From positions 1 through 24,464 of the forward strand of contig CAZPQL010000046.1 of the NCBI GenBank assembly GCA_964588725.1: a stretch of DNA of 24,464 bases. Reading direction: 5' to 3'. Source of the stretch: UBA5972 sp964588725 (GTDB lineage: Bacteria > Pseudomonadota > Alphaproteobacteria > Rhodobacterales > Rhodobacteraceae). Position 1 is the first letter of the stretch; the number at the start of each line of letters is the position of its first letter. The notes below the pieces were generated by a model. The model ran no database searches. It was not told the origin of the DNA and saw only the letters and a program-made list of their open reading frames with translations. A program made the translations under genes and the position numbers. Positions 1 through 7,718 of the stretch are shown in pieces.

Positions 1-1163
1 AGCACCGACATGACCGGCCCGAATATTTCTTCGACCGCGATGCGCATGGCGTCGGTTACGTCGGTGAACACCGTGGGTTTGACAAACAGTCCTTCGCCCG
101 CGGCACCACCACAAACCAGACGCGCGCCTTCGTTTTTGCCGATGTCGATATAGGCCAGCACCTTGTCAAACTGGGCTTTTGAAATCAACGGACCCATTTG
201 CGTGGCCTCGTCCATGGGGTCGCCAAGCACGATGGCGTCGCTGCGCGCGGCCAGACGTTCAAGAAACGCCGCTTTGATACCCTTTTGCACAAACACCCTT
301 GTCCCGTTGGAGCACACCTGACCCGACGAGTAGAAATTCGCCAGCATCGCTGCGCCGACGGCATCGTCGACATTGGCGTCGTCAAATACGATCAGGGGTG
401 ATTTCCCGCCCAGTTCCATGGTCACATGTTTGATCCCGGCGGCAGCAGCGGCGTATACTTTTTGCCCCGTCGGCACCGATCCGGTCAGCGACACCTTGTC
501 GACGCCGCCGTGCGTCACCAGCGCTGCGCCCACGTCGCCTGCGCCCTGCAAGACGTTGAATACACCGGGCGGCAGACCTGCCTCGGTCAATATTTCGGCC
601 AGTTTCAGCGCGCCAAGCGGGGTCAGCTCGGACGGCTTCAAGATCATCGCGTTGCCGCACGCCAGCGCCGGGGCGGCTTTCCAGCAGGCGATTTGGGTGG
701 GGTAGTTCCACGCGCCGATCCCCACGCACACGCCAAGGGGTTCGCGCACGGTATAGGCGAAATCATCGCCCAGAGGGATGTATTCGCCGGTCTGCGCCGC
801 GATCAACCCGCCGAAAAATTCCAGCGCATCAGCACCGGACGCCGCGTCCGCCACCAGCGTTTCCTGAAGCGGCTTGCCGGTGTCCAGCGTTTCGAGCATG
901 GACAATTCGCGGTTTTTTGCGCGTATCATGGCCGCTGCACGACACAGAACGCGACCGCGTTCCACGGGCGGGGTTTTTGCCCATCCGATCTGCGCCTCGC
1001 GCGCGCAGCTGACCGTTGTGTCAATCAGGTCGGGCGTGGCGCAGTGCAGGCGTGCGATGATTTCTTGCGTTGCCGGATAGGTCACCTCCAGGGTCTCACC
1101 CTGAACGGAGTCGACATATGCGCCGTCCACATAGTGGCTGGCTTGCGGTTGTACGCGCATCAT
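1..1163 (-). CDS. betB: Betaine aldehyde dehydrogenase (partial, C-terminus off the left edge)
   Basis: Oxidises betaine aldehyde to glycine betaine with NAD(P)+, the second step of choline oxidation, in the cytoplasm. About 387 N-terminal residues of a roughly 485-residue family are visible. The reading frame shows the aldehyde dehydrogenase core: the AWNYP substrate/cofactor loop near residue 152, the MELGGKSP motif with general base Glu250, and SSGQVCSNG with catalytic Cys284. The chosen ATG at 1163 is preceded by AGGAG five bases upstream; a second ATG follows directly. It lies 17 bases downstream of betI on the same strand, so the two are very likely one transcript under BetI control. 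Assignment to BetB rather than another aldehyde dehydrogenase rests on both the sequence and the betI/cho context. Confidence 0.93.
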   Translation of the reverse strand, partial: MMRVQPQASHYVDGAYVDSVQGETLEVTYPATQEIIARLHCATPDLIDTTVSCAREAQIGWAKTPPVERGRVLCRAAAMIRAKNRELSMLETLDTGKPLQETLVADAASGADALEFFGGLIAAQTGEYIPLGDDFAYTVREPLGVCVGIGAWNYPTQIACWKAAPALACGNAMILKPSELTPLGALKLAEILTEAGLPPGVFNVLQGAGDVGAALVTHGGVDKVSLTGSVPTGQKVYAAAAAGIKHVTMELGGKSPLIVFDDANVDDAVGAAMLANFYSSGQVCSNGTRVFVQKGIKAAFLERLAARSDAIVLGDPMDEATQMGPLISKAQFDKVLAYIDIGKNEGARLVCGGAAGEGLFVKPTVFTDVTDAMRIAVEEIFGPVMSV

Positions 1164-1180
1164 GGTTGCTCCTGTCCGGT

Positions 1181-1756
1181 CTATTGCAGTTTTACGTTCA
1201 GATAATCCCAAACCAGCGCCATGGTCTGAAACCGGTCCAACGTTTGATCGCCAAGCGCATGGCGGATATAGAGGCCGTCAATCAACGCACCGGTGGTCTG
1301 GGCGATAACGCGGGCATTGGCGTCGCCTGTCAGGCCGCGTAGTGCAAACAACAAATTTGAACGCAGGCGGCTTATATAGATTCGCAACAGCCGTTTCGCA
1401 CCCGGCAGGTTTTGGGACTTCACATAGAAAATCAGCCACGCGGAAACCACGTGCGCCTCAAAATTCTCGGGACTAAAACTGGCGGCGATAATGGCGTTGA
1501 GACGGTCGCGCGGCGTTTCTGTCGACTCAAGTTCGTGCCGCGCCCGTGCGCCAAACGCCGTCAGAATGTGGCGCATGGCCGCCAGAAACAGCGCGTCTTT
1601 GGAACCAAAATAGTGATGCGCCAAACCACTGGACATGCCCGCTCGGCTGGCGATCTGGCTGACGGTCACGTCAAGCGATCCGGCAGCGCCGATTTCGTGT
1701 ATCGCCGCCTGAACCAGAGCAGCCCTTCGAATTGGTTTCGTTCCAAGTTTTGGCAC
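1181..1756 (-). CDS. betI: TetR-family choline-responsive repressor BetI
   Basis: Represses choline transport and oxidation genes and is released by choline. The 191-residue product has an N-terminal helix-turn-helix (residues about 20-60, with SQIASRAGMSSGLAHHYF and the TetR-typical HYFGSKDALF) and a C-terminal ligand domain. I start it at GTG 1756: this gives the BetI-typical N-terminus beginning with (M)PKLG, and GGAAAG lies six bases upstream. The open frame extends to another GTG at 1774, which would add six residues. It is divergent from choX across a shared operator and stands directly upstream of betB. A damaged second copy lies at 4910-5080. Confidence 0.93.
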   Translation of the reverse strand: MPKLGTKPIRRAALVQAAIHEIGAAGSLDVTVSQIASRAGMSSGLAHHYFGSKDALFLAAMRHILTAFGARARHELESTETPRDRLNAIIAASFSPENFEAHVVSAWLIFYVKSQNLPGAKRLLRIYISRLRSNLLFALRGLTGDANARVIAQTTGALIDGLYIRHALGDQTLDRFQTMALVWDYLNVKLQ

Positions 1757-1820
1757 GACGTTCTTTCCGGTCACCAGCTCCGCGAATTATCGCTTGCATT
1801 TCGATATTGGTTCATTTTTA

Positions 1821-1838
1821 ATTGACTAGTCAATCAAT
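1821..1838. promoter_or_regulatory. BetI-type operator in the betI-choX intergenic region
   Basis: The site reads ATTGA-N8-TCAAT over 18 bases and includes a perfect 14-base palindrome (ATTGACTAGTCAAT, 1821-1834). BetI operators in enterobacteria are of this general form, as I recall them. The position between divergent betI and choX suits autoregulation and control of choXWV. Two further ATTGA-N8-TCAAT sites occur at 4775 and 5082. Confidence 0.75.
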
Positions 1839-1850
1839 AAAAATGACAAT
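1822..1850 (+). promoter_or_regulatory. Putative choX promoter overlapping the BetI operator
   Basis: TTGACT at 1822-1827 and GACAAT at 1845-1850 are separated by 17 bases, a plausible sigma-70 pair. The -35 hexamer lies inside the operator palindrome, so bound BetI would exclude RNA polymerase. The choX start codon follows about 34 bases after the -10. Confidence 0.5.
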
Positions 1851-1883
1851 TTCTATTTTCTGCTTAAACGGGAGAACGACAGC

Positions 1884-2819
1884 ATGAAAAACCTGAAAAT
1901 TGTGGCGGCCAGCTTTGCGGTCTCAACTATCTTTGCATCAGCTGCGCTTGCAGGCGCCTGTGACAAAGTCACCTTTTCTGACGTCGGTTGGACCGACATC
2001 ACAGCCACAACAGCTGCCACCGGCACCGTGCTTCGCGCACTTGGCTATGATGTGGATGTAAAGGTTCTGTCGGTGCCGGTAACTTACGTTTCCATGGAAA
2101 ACAACGACGTAGACGTTTTTCTGGGCAACTGGATGCCAACCATGGAAGGAGATATTGCCAAATACCGCGATGCTGGCACCGTGGACACGGTGCGTGAAAA
2201 TCTTGAAGGTGCCAAATACACATTGGCGGTCAACAAAATCGCTGCTGACGCCGGACTGGGCAGTTTTGCCGATATCGCCAAGTTCCGCGACCAGCTGGAC
2301 GGCAAGATTTTCGGTATCGAGCCCGGCAATGACGGCAACCGGCTGATTCTCGACATGATCAACAGCGATGCCTTTGGTCTGAACGGATTTGAGGTCGCTG
2401 AAAGCTCTGAGCAGGGAATGTTGGCACAAGTTGCCCGTGCCGACAAAAAGGGCGAGATGGTGGTATTTTTGGGCTGGGAACCCCATCCCATGAACGCCAA
2501 TTTTGACATGTCTTACCTGACGGGCGGTGACGACTACTTTGGCCCCGATCTGGGTGGTGCAACGGTCTATACAAACACCCGAGCCGGCTATGTCGGCGAA
2601 TGCCCGAACGTGGGTGCGTTGCTAAGCAATCTTAAGTTCACTTTGGCCATGGAAAACGAAATCATGGGCGCCATTCTGAACGACGGTGAGGACGCCAACG
2701 ATGCGGCGGCGGCTTGGCTGAAAGCCAATTCCGGCGTACTGGCCGGATGGCTGGATGGTGTGATGACGATAGACGGCGGCGACGCGACCGCGGCGGTGAA
2801 CGCGGCACTGGGACTCTGA
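1884..2819 (+). CDS. choX: Choline ABC transporter periplasmic binding protein
   Basis: Captures choline in the periplasm and delivers it to ChoWV. It has 311 residues with a signal peptide ending near Ala23-Gly24. The choline box described for Sinorhizobium meliloti ChoX (Trp43, Asp45, Trp90, Tyr119, Asn156, Trp205, from memory) is matched here by Trp36, Asp38, Trp83, Tyr112, Asn149 and Trp198: every residue is present at a constant offset of seven. That favours choline over a general betaine/proline binder. The start has GGGAGAA upstream. The downstream terminator suggests the binding protein is made in excess over the membrane components. Confidence 0.95.
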   Translation: MKNLKIVAASFAVSTIFASAALAGACDKVTFSDVGWTDITATTAATGTVLRALGYDVDVKVLSVPVTYVSMENNDVDVFLGNWMPTMEGDIAKYRDAGTVDTVRENLEGAKYTLAVNKIAADAGLGSFADIAKFRDQLDGKIFGIEPGNDGNRLILDMINSDAFGLNGFEVAESSEQGMLAQVARADKKGEMVVFLGWEPHPMNANFDMSYLTGGDDYFGPDLGGATVYTNTRAGYVGECPNVGALLSNLKFTLAMENEIMGAILNDGEDANDAAAAWLKANSGVLAGWLDGVMTIDGGDATAAVNAALGL

Positions 2820-2838
2820 TTTAGGTTGAATAAAAAAC

Positions 2839-2875
2839 GGCCCCGCCATTAGTTTGGCGGGGTCTCTGTTTTTTT
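2839..2875 (+). terminator. Intercistronic hairpin terminator between choX and choW
   Basis: A 9-bp GC-rich stem (2839-2847 with 2856-2864, one G-T pair) closes an 8-base loop and is followed by TCTG and seven Ts. It has the form of a Rho-independent terminator and lies 20 bases after the choX stop and 13 bases before the choW start. Partial read-through would give more ChoX than ChoWV. Confidence 0.8.
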
Positions 2876-2887
2876 GGGGGGTGTGCC

Positions 2888-3727
2888 GTGGAGTGGCTGA
2901 CCGAAACTAAAATTCCGGTGGGCAAAACCGCCAAAGTAATCTTTGAATGGTTGCAGGACAACGGCGAATGGTTTTTTGATGGCTTATCTCTGCTACTGGA
3001 AAATCTGATCGACGGCATTCTTTGGGTATTGCAGTCCCCGCACCCGCTTGTCACGGTTGCCGCCTTCGTTGGCCTGACCTGGGTTATACAGCGGTCCTGG
3101 CGGACCTGTCTGCTGGTTTTGTTGGGGTTTTTGTTCATTCTCAATCAGGGATACTGGGAAGAAACCACCGAGAGCCTGACGCTGGTGCTGTCTTCCTGTG
3201 TTGTTTGCATGGTTGTTGGCGTGCCAATCGGCATTGGTGCAGCGCATCGGCCAAGGCTTTATGCCTACATGCGGCCGGTTCTGGATTTGATGCAGACGTT
3301 GCCGACTTTCGTTTACCTGATCCCGGCGATAGTGTTTTTTGGCATCGGGCTTGTACCGGGCCTGATGGCCACTGTTATATTCGTGCTGCCCGCGCCAATT
3401 CGTCTGACCCACCTTGGCGTGTCTTCAACACCCAAACCGTTGACCGAAGCAGCAGAAGCCTTTGGCGCGTCCGGCAGGCAGATTTTGTGGAAAATTGAGC
3501 TGCCCTACGCTTTGCCGCAAATCATGGCGGGGCTGAATCAGACAATTATGCTGTCTTTGTCCATGGTGGTCATTGCTGCGCTGGTGGGGGCAGACGGGCT
3601 GGGAGTGCCGGTCGTGCGGGCACTTAATCAGGTAAATACCGCCCTTGGGTTTGAAAGTGGGTTTATCATCGTGGTGGTGGCCATCATGCTGGACCGGATG
3701 CTACGATTAAAAGGCGACGAAAAATGA
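2888..3727 (+). CDS. choW: Choline ABC transporter permease
   Basis: Inner-membrane permease of the choline uptake system, 279 residues. The sequence has several hydrophobic segments (roughly residues 50-85, 90-120, 135-160, 215-240 and 250-270). A BPD-type EAA loop is visible near residues 180-200 (EAAEAFGASGRQILWKIELP), the contact site for the ATPase. The GTG start at 2888 has a run of Gs from 2876 as ribosome binding site. The stop overlaps the choV start by four bases (ATGA), indicating translational coupling. The ChoW name follows from the neighbouring ChoX. Confidence 0.93.
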   Translation: MEWLTETKIPVGKTAKVIFEWLQDNGEWFFDGLSLLLENLIDGILWVLQSPHPLVTVAAFVGLTWVIQRSWRTCLLVLLGFLFILNQGYWEETTESLTLVLSSCVVCMVVGVPIGIGAAHRPRLYAYMRPVLDLMQTLPTFVYLIPAIVFFGIGLVPGLMATVIFVLPAPIRLTHLGVSSTPKPLTEAAEAFGASGRQILWKIELPYALPQIMAGLNQTIMLSLSMVVIAALVGADGLGVPVVRALNQVNTALGFESGFIIVVVAIMLDRMLRLKGDEK

Positions 3728-4761
3728 GTACCGCGGTCATATTTGACGCGGTGAACATCGTGTTTGGTAAGAAACCCGCGCAAGCCCTGCCGATGATGGA
3801 CGCCGGGCAAAGCCGCAGTGAAATTCAGGCGGCGACCGGACAGGTATTGGGCGTGCATGACTGCTCGTTGCAGGTCAGCGAGGGTGAGATTCTGGTGCTC
3901 ATGGGCCTTTCGGGTTCCGGGAAATCAACCCTGCTGCGGGCTGTAAACGGTCTTAATCCGGTGGTGCGGGGATGCGTTAAGGTGAATGACGGCAAGGAAA
4001 TGGTTAATATTTCTGCCGCCGACAAAGCAACACTGCGCCACATTCGCCTCAATCGCGTTGCGATGGTTTTTCAACAATTTGGACTTTTGCCGTGGCGCAG
4101 CGTCCGCAACAATGTTGGCCTTGGGCTGGAACTTGCGGGGGTCAACGTCGCTGAGCGCAACAAACGGGTGGATGCGCAACTGGACCTTGTGGGCCTGCCG
4201 GAATGGGCTGATCGGAAAGTTGGTGAACTGTCAGGTGGCATGCAGCAGCGGGTGGGTCTGGCCCGCGCCTTTGTAACCGAAGCACCGATTCTGTTGATGG
4301 ACGAACCGTTTTCAGCTCTTGATCCGCTGATCCGAACCCGGTTACAGGACGAGCTGATTGAGCTGCAGCAAAAACTGAAACGGACAATTATTTTTGTGTC
4401 TCACGATCTGGACGAAGCGTTCAAACTCGGAGACCGGATTGCAATAATGGAGGGCGGGCGGATTGTTCAATGCGGCACCCCGCAGGATATTTTCAAAGAA
4501 CCGGCCACTGAATATGTCGCCGATTTTGTCGCTCATATGAATCCGCTGGGGGTTCTTCGCGCCAAGGATGTGATGAGCAAATTGGACAACGAAAAACCGG
4601 AAGTTTTTGTGAGCGCGGACGATCCGGTGAAGACCGTCATGTCGCTGGTTGCCGCGCGAGGGGTAAGCGTACCCGTGGGTGTGAAAAAGAAAAACAAACT
4701 GGTTGGAATGATTTCGATCGATAACCTGATGACTTCGCTGATTGACCCGCGAAAGAGGTAG
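3724..4761 (+). CDS. choV: Choline ABC transporter ATP-binding protein
   Basis: ATPase that drives choline import with ChoW. The 345 residues hold a Walker A (GLSGSGKST, near residue 60), a Q-loop (VFQQFGLLPW), the signature LSGGMQQRVGLARA, Walker B (ILLMDEPFSALDPL) and a switch His in IIFVSHDLDEA. The C-terminal part, from about residue 280, resembles a CBS-type domain (DPVKTVMSLVAARGVSVPV), as in other quaternary-amine ATPases (ProV, OpuAA), where it senses ionic strength. It is coupled to choW by an ATGA overlap. No T-rich terminator is visible after it. Confidence 0.94.
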   Translation: MSTAVIFDAVNIVFGKKPAQALPMMDAGQSRSEIQAATGQVLGVHDCSLQVSEGEILVLMGLSGSGKSTLLRAVNGLNPVVRGCVKVNDGKEMVNISAADKATLRHIRLNRVAMVFQQFGLLPWRSVRNNVGLGLELAGVNVAERNKRVDAQLDLVGLPEWADRKVGELSGGMQQRVGLARAFVTEAPILLMDEPFSALDPLIRTRLQDELIELQQKLKRTIIFVSHDLDEAFKLGDRIAIMEGGRIVQCGTPQDIFKEPATEYVADFVAHMNPLGVLRAKDVMSKLDNEKPEVFVSADDPVKTVMSLVAARGVSVPVGVKKKNKLVGMISIDNLMTSLIDPRKR

Positions 4762-4774
4762 ACGTGTCGCTGTT

Positions 4775-4792
4775 ATTGATTGGTTGATCAAT
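4775..4792. promoter_or_regulatory. Second BetI-operator-like site, just after choV
   Basis: ATTGA-N8-TCAAT over 18 bases, starting 13 bases after the choV stop. The centre (TTGGTTGA) differs from the other two sites. No intact gene starts next to it on either strand, so its role is unclear. It may be a relic of a rearranged control region. Confidence 0.45.
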
Positions 4793-4823
4793 AAAGATCA
4801 GATGAAGCTATGTGAATGACTAC

Positions 4824-4849
4824 TTGATAACAAACAAAAAAATTATCAA
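4824..4849. repeat. AT-rich inverted repeat in the choV downstream region
   Basis: TTGATAA (4824-4830) and TTATCAA (4843-4849) form perfect 7-base arms around a 12-base A-rich spacer. It could be a weak transcript-end hairpin for choV or a protein-binding site; there is no T-run to make it a convincing terminator. Confidence 0.4.
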
Positions 4850-4909
4850 CATATTGTGGTGAATACAAGGCCGGTTGCATTTTAGTCTGACCGAAACCAT
4901 CGCAATACT

Positions 4910-5080
4910 ATTTGCCGAATTGCGCTTGGAAAATCAGCCAAGCAGAAACCGCGTGCACCTCAAAATTCTCGGGATAAAACTGGCGGCGATAATGGCGTTG
5001 AGACGGTCGCGCGGCGTTTTGGTTCCATTCCAATTTTGGGCAAGGTGCGACTCCCGGGAAATTTAACCCGGCTTCAATAT
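4910..5080 (-). pseudogene. Remnant of a second betI copy with a large internal deletion
   Basis: The plus-strand stretch 4937-5020 is nearly identical to betI bases about 1427-1518, including 40 or more consecutive near-identical bases around CTGGCGGCGATAATGGCG. After the shared GCGGCGTTT the copy jumps to sequence matching the betI 5' end (about 1733-1756). Some 215 bases, coding for most of the helix-turn-helix domain, are therefore missing. A one-base deletion near 4975 also breaks the frame. The readable part shows PENFEVHAVSAWLIF against PENFEAHVVSAWLIF in betI. The match fades before 4920. No functional protein is expected. Confidence 0.85.
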
Positions 5081-5081
5081 T

Positions 5082-5099
5082 ATTGACTGACCAGTCAAT
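5082..5099. promoter_or_regulatory. Orphan BetI-type operator beside the betI remnant
   Basis: ATTGACTG and CAGTCAAT are perfect 8-base arms with a 2-base centre, again ATTGA-N8-TCAAT. The flank to the right (CAATAAAAATG) is identical to that of the betI-choX operator, so the site came with the duplicated segment. No gene starts to its right on the plus strand, and the remnant on its left is broken. Confidence 0.65.
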
Positions 5100-5130
5100 C
5101 AATAAAAATGTCGGGCAAGTTTACATTAAC

Positions 5131-5154
5131 AATATCTGCCTACATGCTGATATT
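5131..5154. terminator. Weak hairpin at the convergent end of the DUF1036 gene
   Basis: AATATC (5131-5136) and GATATT (5149-5154) pair, with an inner GC/GC pair around a 6-base loop. It lies 20 bases past the stop of the leftward gene at 5175. There is no T-run directly after it, so terminator function is uncertain. The rest of the 413-base gap after choV is covered by the sites and the betI remnant listed separately. Confidence 0.3.
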
Positions 5155-5174
5155 AGGCGTAAAAAAGTTTTCGT

Positions 5175-6179
5175 TTAATCCAGTTTGCGAAATTCCAGGA
5201 ATTGCCCTGTGCCACCTACATAGCTTAGGGTCAGATTTAACTGGTCGATATGAACGATGATGTAGCACAGCGTTTCGGGGTCGCCGTCCTCGGACACGAT
5301 GATCGCCGGGCCGTCACCGTGGCTGCCAGAGCAGGTGTCTGCGATGTGCATGGCGCCGCCGGCGACGTATTGGTCGTCGTAGAAATCTTCTTTGCGGGTT
5401 TGCGAAAACAGCACCGTTGAACGGCTGTCGCTGACGTCGTACCACTGACCTTCAAGCTGGGTGCGGTAGGACGCGAATTCGTCGCGTATCGGCGTGACCG
5501 ACGACAGAACCAGTTCCACGGTGGAGTCGGTGAAATTGGACAATGCGCCTTCAAAGGCGACGGCGGAATTTTCCGGCAGGTTATAAAGCCGGTCGATGAT
5601 GTGCGCGGGCGTGCCCGAGCCGCTAAAGGCGTTCATGGTGAACCCATCGGCAAATATTGAGCAAAATTCGGCACCGTCGATAATTTCACAGCCCAGCAGG
5701 ATGCCGCTTGAATTGATCGGATCACCGCCCCCCGTGGGTGCGGTCGCGGCACTGTCCCCGCCCGACCCCGCCGGTTCGGTCAGGGTCAGCGTAAATGACT
5801 TGGCGGTTTTGCCGGTGTCGAGTTTACGGTACTCGACCTCATCATATCCGCGCCCGGCGCAATCAGAATCGCCGACGATGTCAAAGGCGCTGGAGGCGGC
5901 GCAGAAAAAGTAGTTTTCGCCGCTAAACGTGCGACCGGAGGCTGTGGCGCGGTAGTAATAATAGCGATTTTTCAGATCCCCGCCCAAAACCACCTTACAT
6001 TCGCCCGAATCGATGTTCCACCAACCGTGCGACGTCCAGTTGTCACCGTCCTTATAAGCGATCGAAAGACTGTGCTGCACGGACGCGTTATTGCAGATGG
6101 TCAGTTCGGCATGGGCTGCGCCCGCCAGCAGAGAAACCACCAAAGTGGACAAAGTCACCACAATCTTTTTCATTTTCAT
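5175..6179 (-). CDS. Secreted DUF1036-domain protein
   Basis: A 334-residue exported protein of unknown function. Residues 1-24 form a Sec signal peptide (positive start, hydrophobic core, AHA cleavage). Residues about 25-125 match the DUF1036 pattern: ICNN, YKDGDNW, GWWNIDSGEC, a Tyr-rich strand and a Cys-containing C-terminal part. Residues about 160-334 form a second, unrecognised domain with four cysteines. The ATG at 6179 is used, with an alternative ATG two codons later. The start of the small secreted gene at 6322 lies divergently 142 bases away and has a related N-terminal pattern. The DUF1036 call is from remembered family features, not a search. Confidence 0.8.
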   Translation of the reverse strand: MKMKKIVVTLSTLVVSLLAGAAHAELTICNNASVQHSLSIAYKDGDNWTSHGWWNIDSGECKVVLGGDLKNRYYYYRATASGRTFSGENYFFCAASSAFDIVGDSDCAGRGYDEVEYRKLDTGKTAKSFTLTLTEPAGSGGDSAATAPTGGGDPINSSGILLGCEIIDGAEFCSIFADGFTMNAFSGSGTPAHIIDRLYNLPENSAVAFEGALSNFTDSTVELVLSSVTPIRDEFASYRTQLEGQWYDVSDSRSTVLFSQTRKEDFYDDQYVAGGAMHIADTCSGSHGDGPAIIVSEDGDPETLCYIIVHIDQLNLTLSYVGGTGQFLEFRKLD

Positions 6180-6321
6180 ACTTCCAATTTCTTAGGCACG
6201 AAATCCAGTCTAGCGACAAAATCCGGCACGGACAAAATAAATCACACGGTTTTCTTGGACGCCTGCGCATTTCCAAGTAGACTGCGACCATAACGAACCA
6301 GGCTATTCAGGAGAAAAGACC

Positions 6322-6684
6322 ATGTCAATTTTGAAACACGCCGCGACTGCGGCTTTCATTCTGGCCGCCGCAGGCGCGCATGCGCAGGGGACGGGCTCTG
6401 AGGGGTACTTTCAGATATATAACGACACGACCAACAATATCGTCGTCAGTTTTTATACCAACGATGGCTCGGGGTGGAGCGACAACTGGCTGGAAGGCGT
6501 GGAAATTTCGCCGGGCGAGTCAGCACAAGCCCAATTCACCGCCGATACCGGCGCGTGTGATCAGGTTTTTGCCGTGGGTTGGCTTGGCTCTGACGGCAGC
6601 GAGGTAGTGGATGATCCCATTTCGATCGACATTTGCGCTGCGTCCAACGTCTATTTGAACGACAACGAGATTTATTACGAATGA
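6322..6684 (+). CDS. Small secreted protein with a DUF1036-like N-terminal pattern
   Basis: A 120-residue protein with a signal peptide (cleavage near AHAQ, residue 21) and an AGGAG ribosome binding site. I do not recognise the family. The mature N-terminus aligns without gaps to the DUF1036 start of the divergent neighbour over about 20 residues: I.N........S....DG..W, followed by I.xGE two positions shifted. It has two cysteines, acidic composition and a predicted beta-rich character. It ends 11 bases before the end of the convergent yebC gene. Function unknown; probably periplasmic or extracellular. Confidence 0.7.
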   Translation: MSILKHAATAAFILAAAGAHAQGTGSEGYFQIYNDTTNNIVVSFYTNDGSGWSDNWLEGVEISPGESAQAQFTADTGACDQVFAVGWLGSDGSEVVDDPISIDICAASNVYLNDNEIYYE

Positions 6685-6695
6685 CAAGCTGCCGC

Positions 6696-7436
6696 CTATA
6701 GCTGCGCCATCACCTCTTCGGAAATATCGAAATTGGCGGTGACGGTCTGGACGTCGTCATCGTCTTCGAGCGCGGCAATCAATTTCATTAGTTTTTCGGC
6801 CCCCGCCAGATCAAGCGGAGTCAAGACGTTGGGTTTCCAGATTAGCTTTGTGGTTTCTGATTCTCCCAGTGCGGCTTCCAGATTGCCCGAAACTTCGTGC
6901 AGATCGGTCGCTTCGCAGTAAATTTCGTGCCCGTCGTCCGAACTTTCCACGTCATCCGCTCCGGCGTCGATCGCCGCGTCCATGATCGTCTCGGCGTCGC
7001 CGGTATCGGTGCCATAGGTGACCAGGCCCACACGGTCGAACATGAAGGACACAGCGCCGGTTTCGGCCAGATTGCCGCCGGATTTGGTAAAGATCGAGCG
7101 CACAGTCGATGCCGTGCGGTTTCTATTGTCTGTCATCGCCTCAACGATCACTGCGACACCCTCGGGGCCGTAGCCCTCGTAGCGGATTTCGTCGTAATTC
7201 TCGGCGTCCCCGCCAACCGCCTTGTTGATGGCGCGGTCGATCACGTCTTTGGGTACCGAATTTGACTTTGCTTCCTTGACCGACATGCGCAGGCGCGGGT
7301 TTTTGTCGGGGTCAGGGTCGCCCATTTTGGCGGCGACTGTAATCTCTTTGGCCAGTTTGGAAAACAGTTTGGAGCGCACCGCATCCTGACGGCCCTTGCG
7401 GTGCTGAATGTTCGCCCATTTGGAGTGGCCTGCCAT
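6696..7436 (-). CDS. yebC: YebC/PmpR/TACO1-family protein
   Basis: A 246-residue cytoplasmic protein with the family's typical start MAGHSKWANIQHRKGRQD and full expected length. Members were annotated as transcriptional regulators; later work on TACO1 and YebC points to a role in translation of difficult stretches such as polyproline. The acidic C-terminal region (ALEDDDDVQTVTANFDI) is characteristic. The ATG is preceded by AGGGA. In many bacteria yebC neighbours ruvC, but no ruv gene is present here. Confidence 0.95.
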   Translation of the reverse strand: MAGHSKWANIQHRKGRQDAVRSKLFSKLAKEITVAAKMGDPDPDKNPRLRMSVKEAKSNSVPKDVIDRAINKAVGGDAENYDEIRYEGYGPEGVAVIVEAMTDNRNRTASTVRSIFTKSGGNLAETGAVSFMFDRVGLVTYGTDTGDAETIMDAAIDAGADDVESSDDGHEIYCEATDLHEVSGNLEAALGESETTKLIWKPNVLTPLDLAGAEKLMKLIAALEDDDDVQTVTANFDISEEVMAQL

Positions 7437-7718
7437 GGTGTTATCCCTGCGGTTCTGGTTTTCTCTGCGGGTTATAGTCGAGCGGATGCCAATATTTCAA
7501 GGCGCGCTTGCGCTTGAATTCGCCACGATAAAATCCCGGATGCGCGAAGATTTTCATCGCTTAAAAAAAGACTGGCAGCTATACCGCCATACCGGATAAA
7601 TTTCTTAACAGAGTTTTCCAATTAATTGATAATTTTCAAATATTTACGACACGATTCCGGCCCTCAATTCAGACGCGAGACAGGCGATAGCACGGGGATA
7701 CCGACGGCCATTGCCCGC

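Noticed and set aside
426..1205. A 259-codon open frame on the plus strand
   Set aside because: It is antisense to betB, whose motifs are intact, and has no ribosome binding site or recognisable motif.
4762..5175. Insertion-sequence footprint as cause of the betI remnant
   Set aside because: No transposase fragment, terminal inverted repeats or target duplications were seen; simple duplication and deletion explains the sequence.
7408..7599. A 63-codon frame upstream of yebC
   Set aside because: It starts inside yebC on the opposite strand, has no ribosome binding site and no recognisable features; the 7437-7718 spacer shows no gene.
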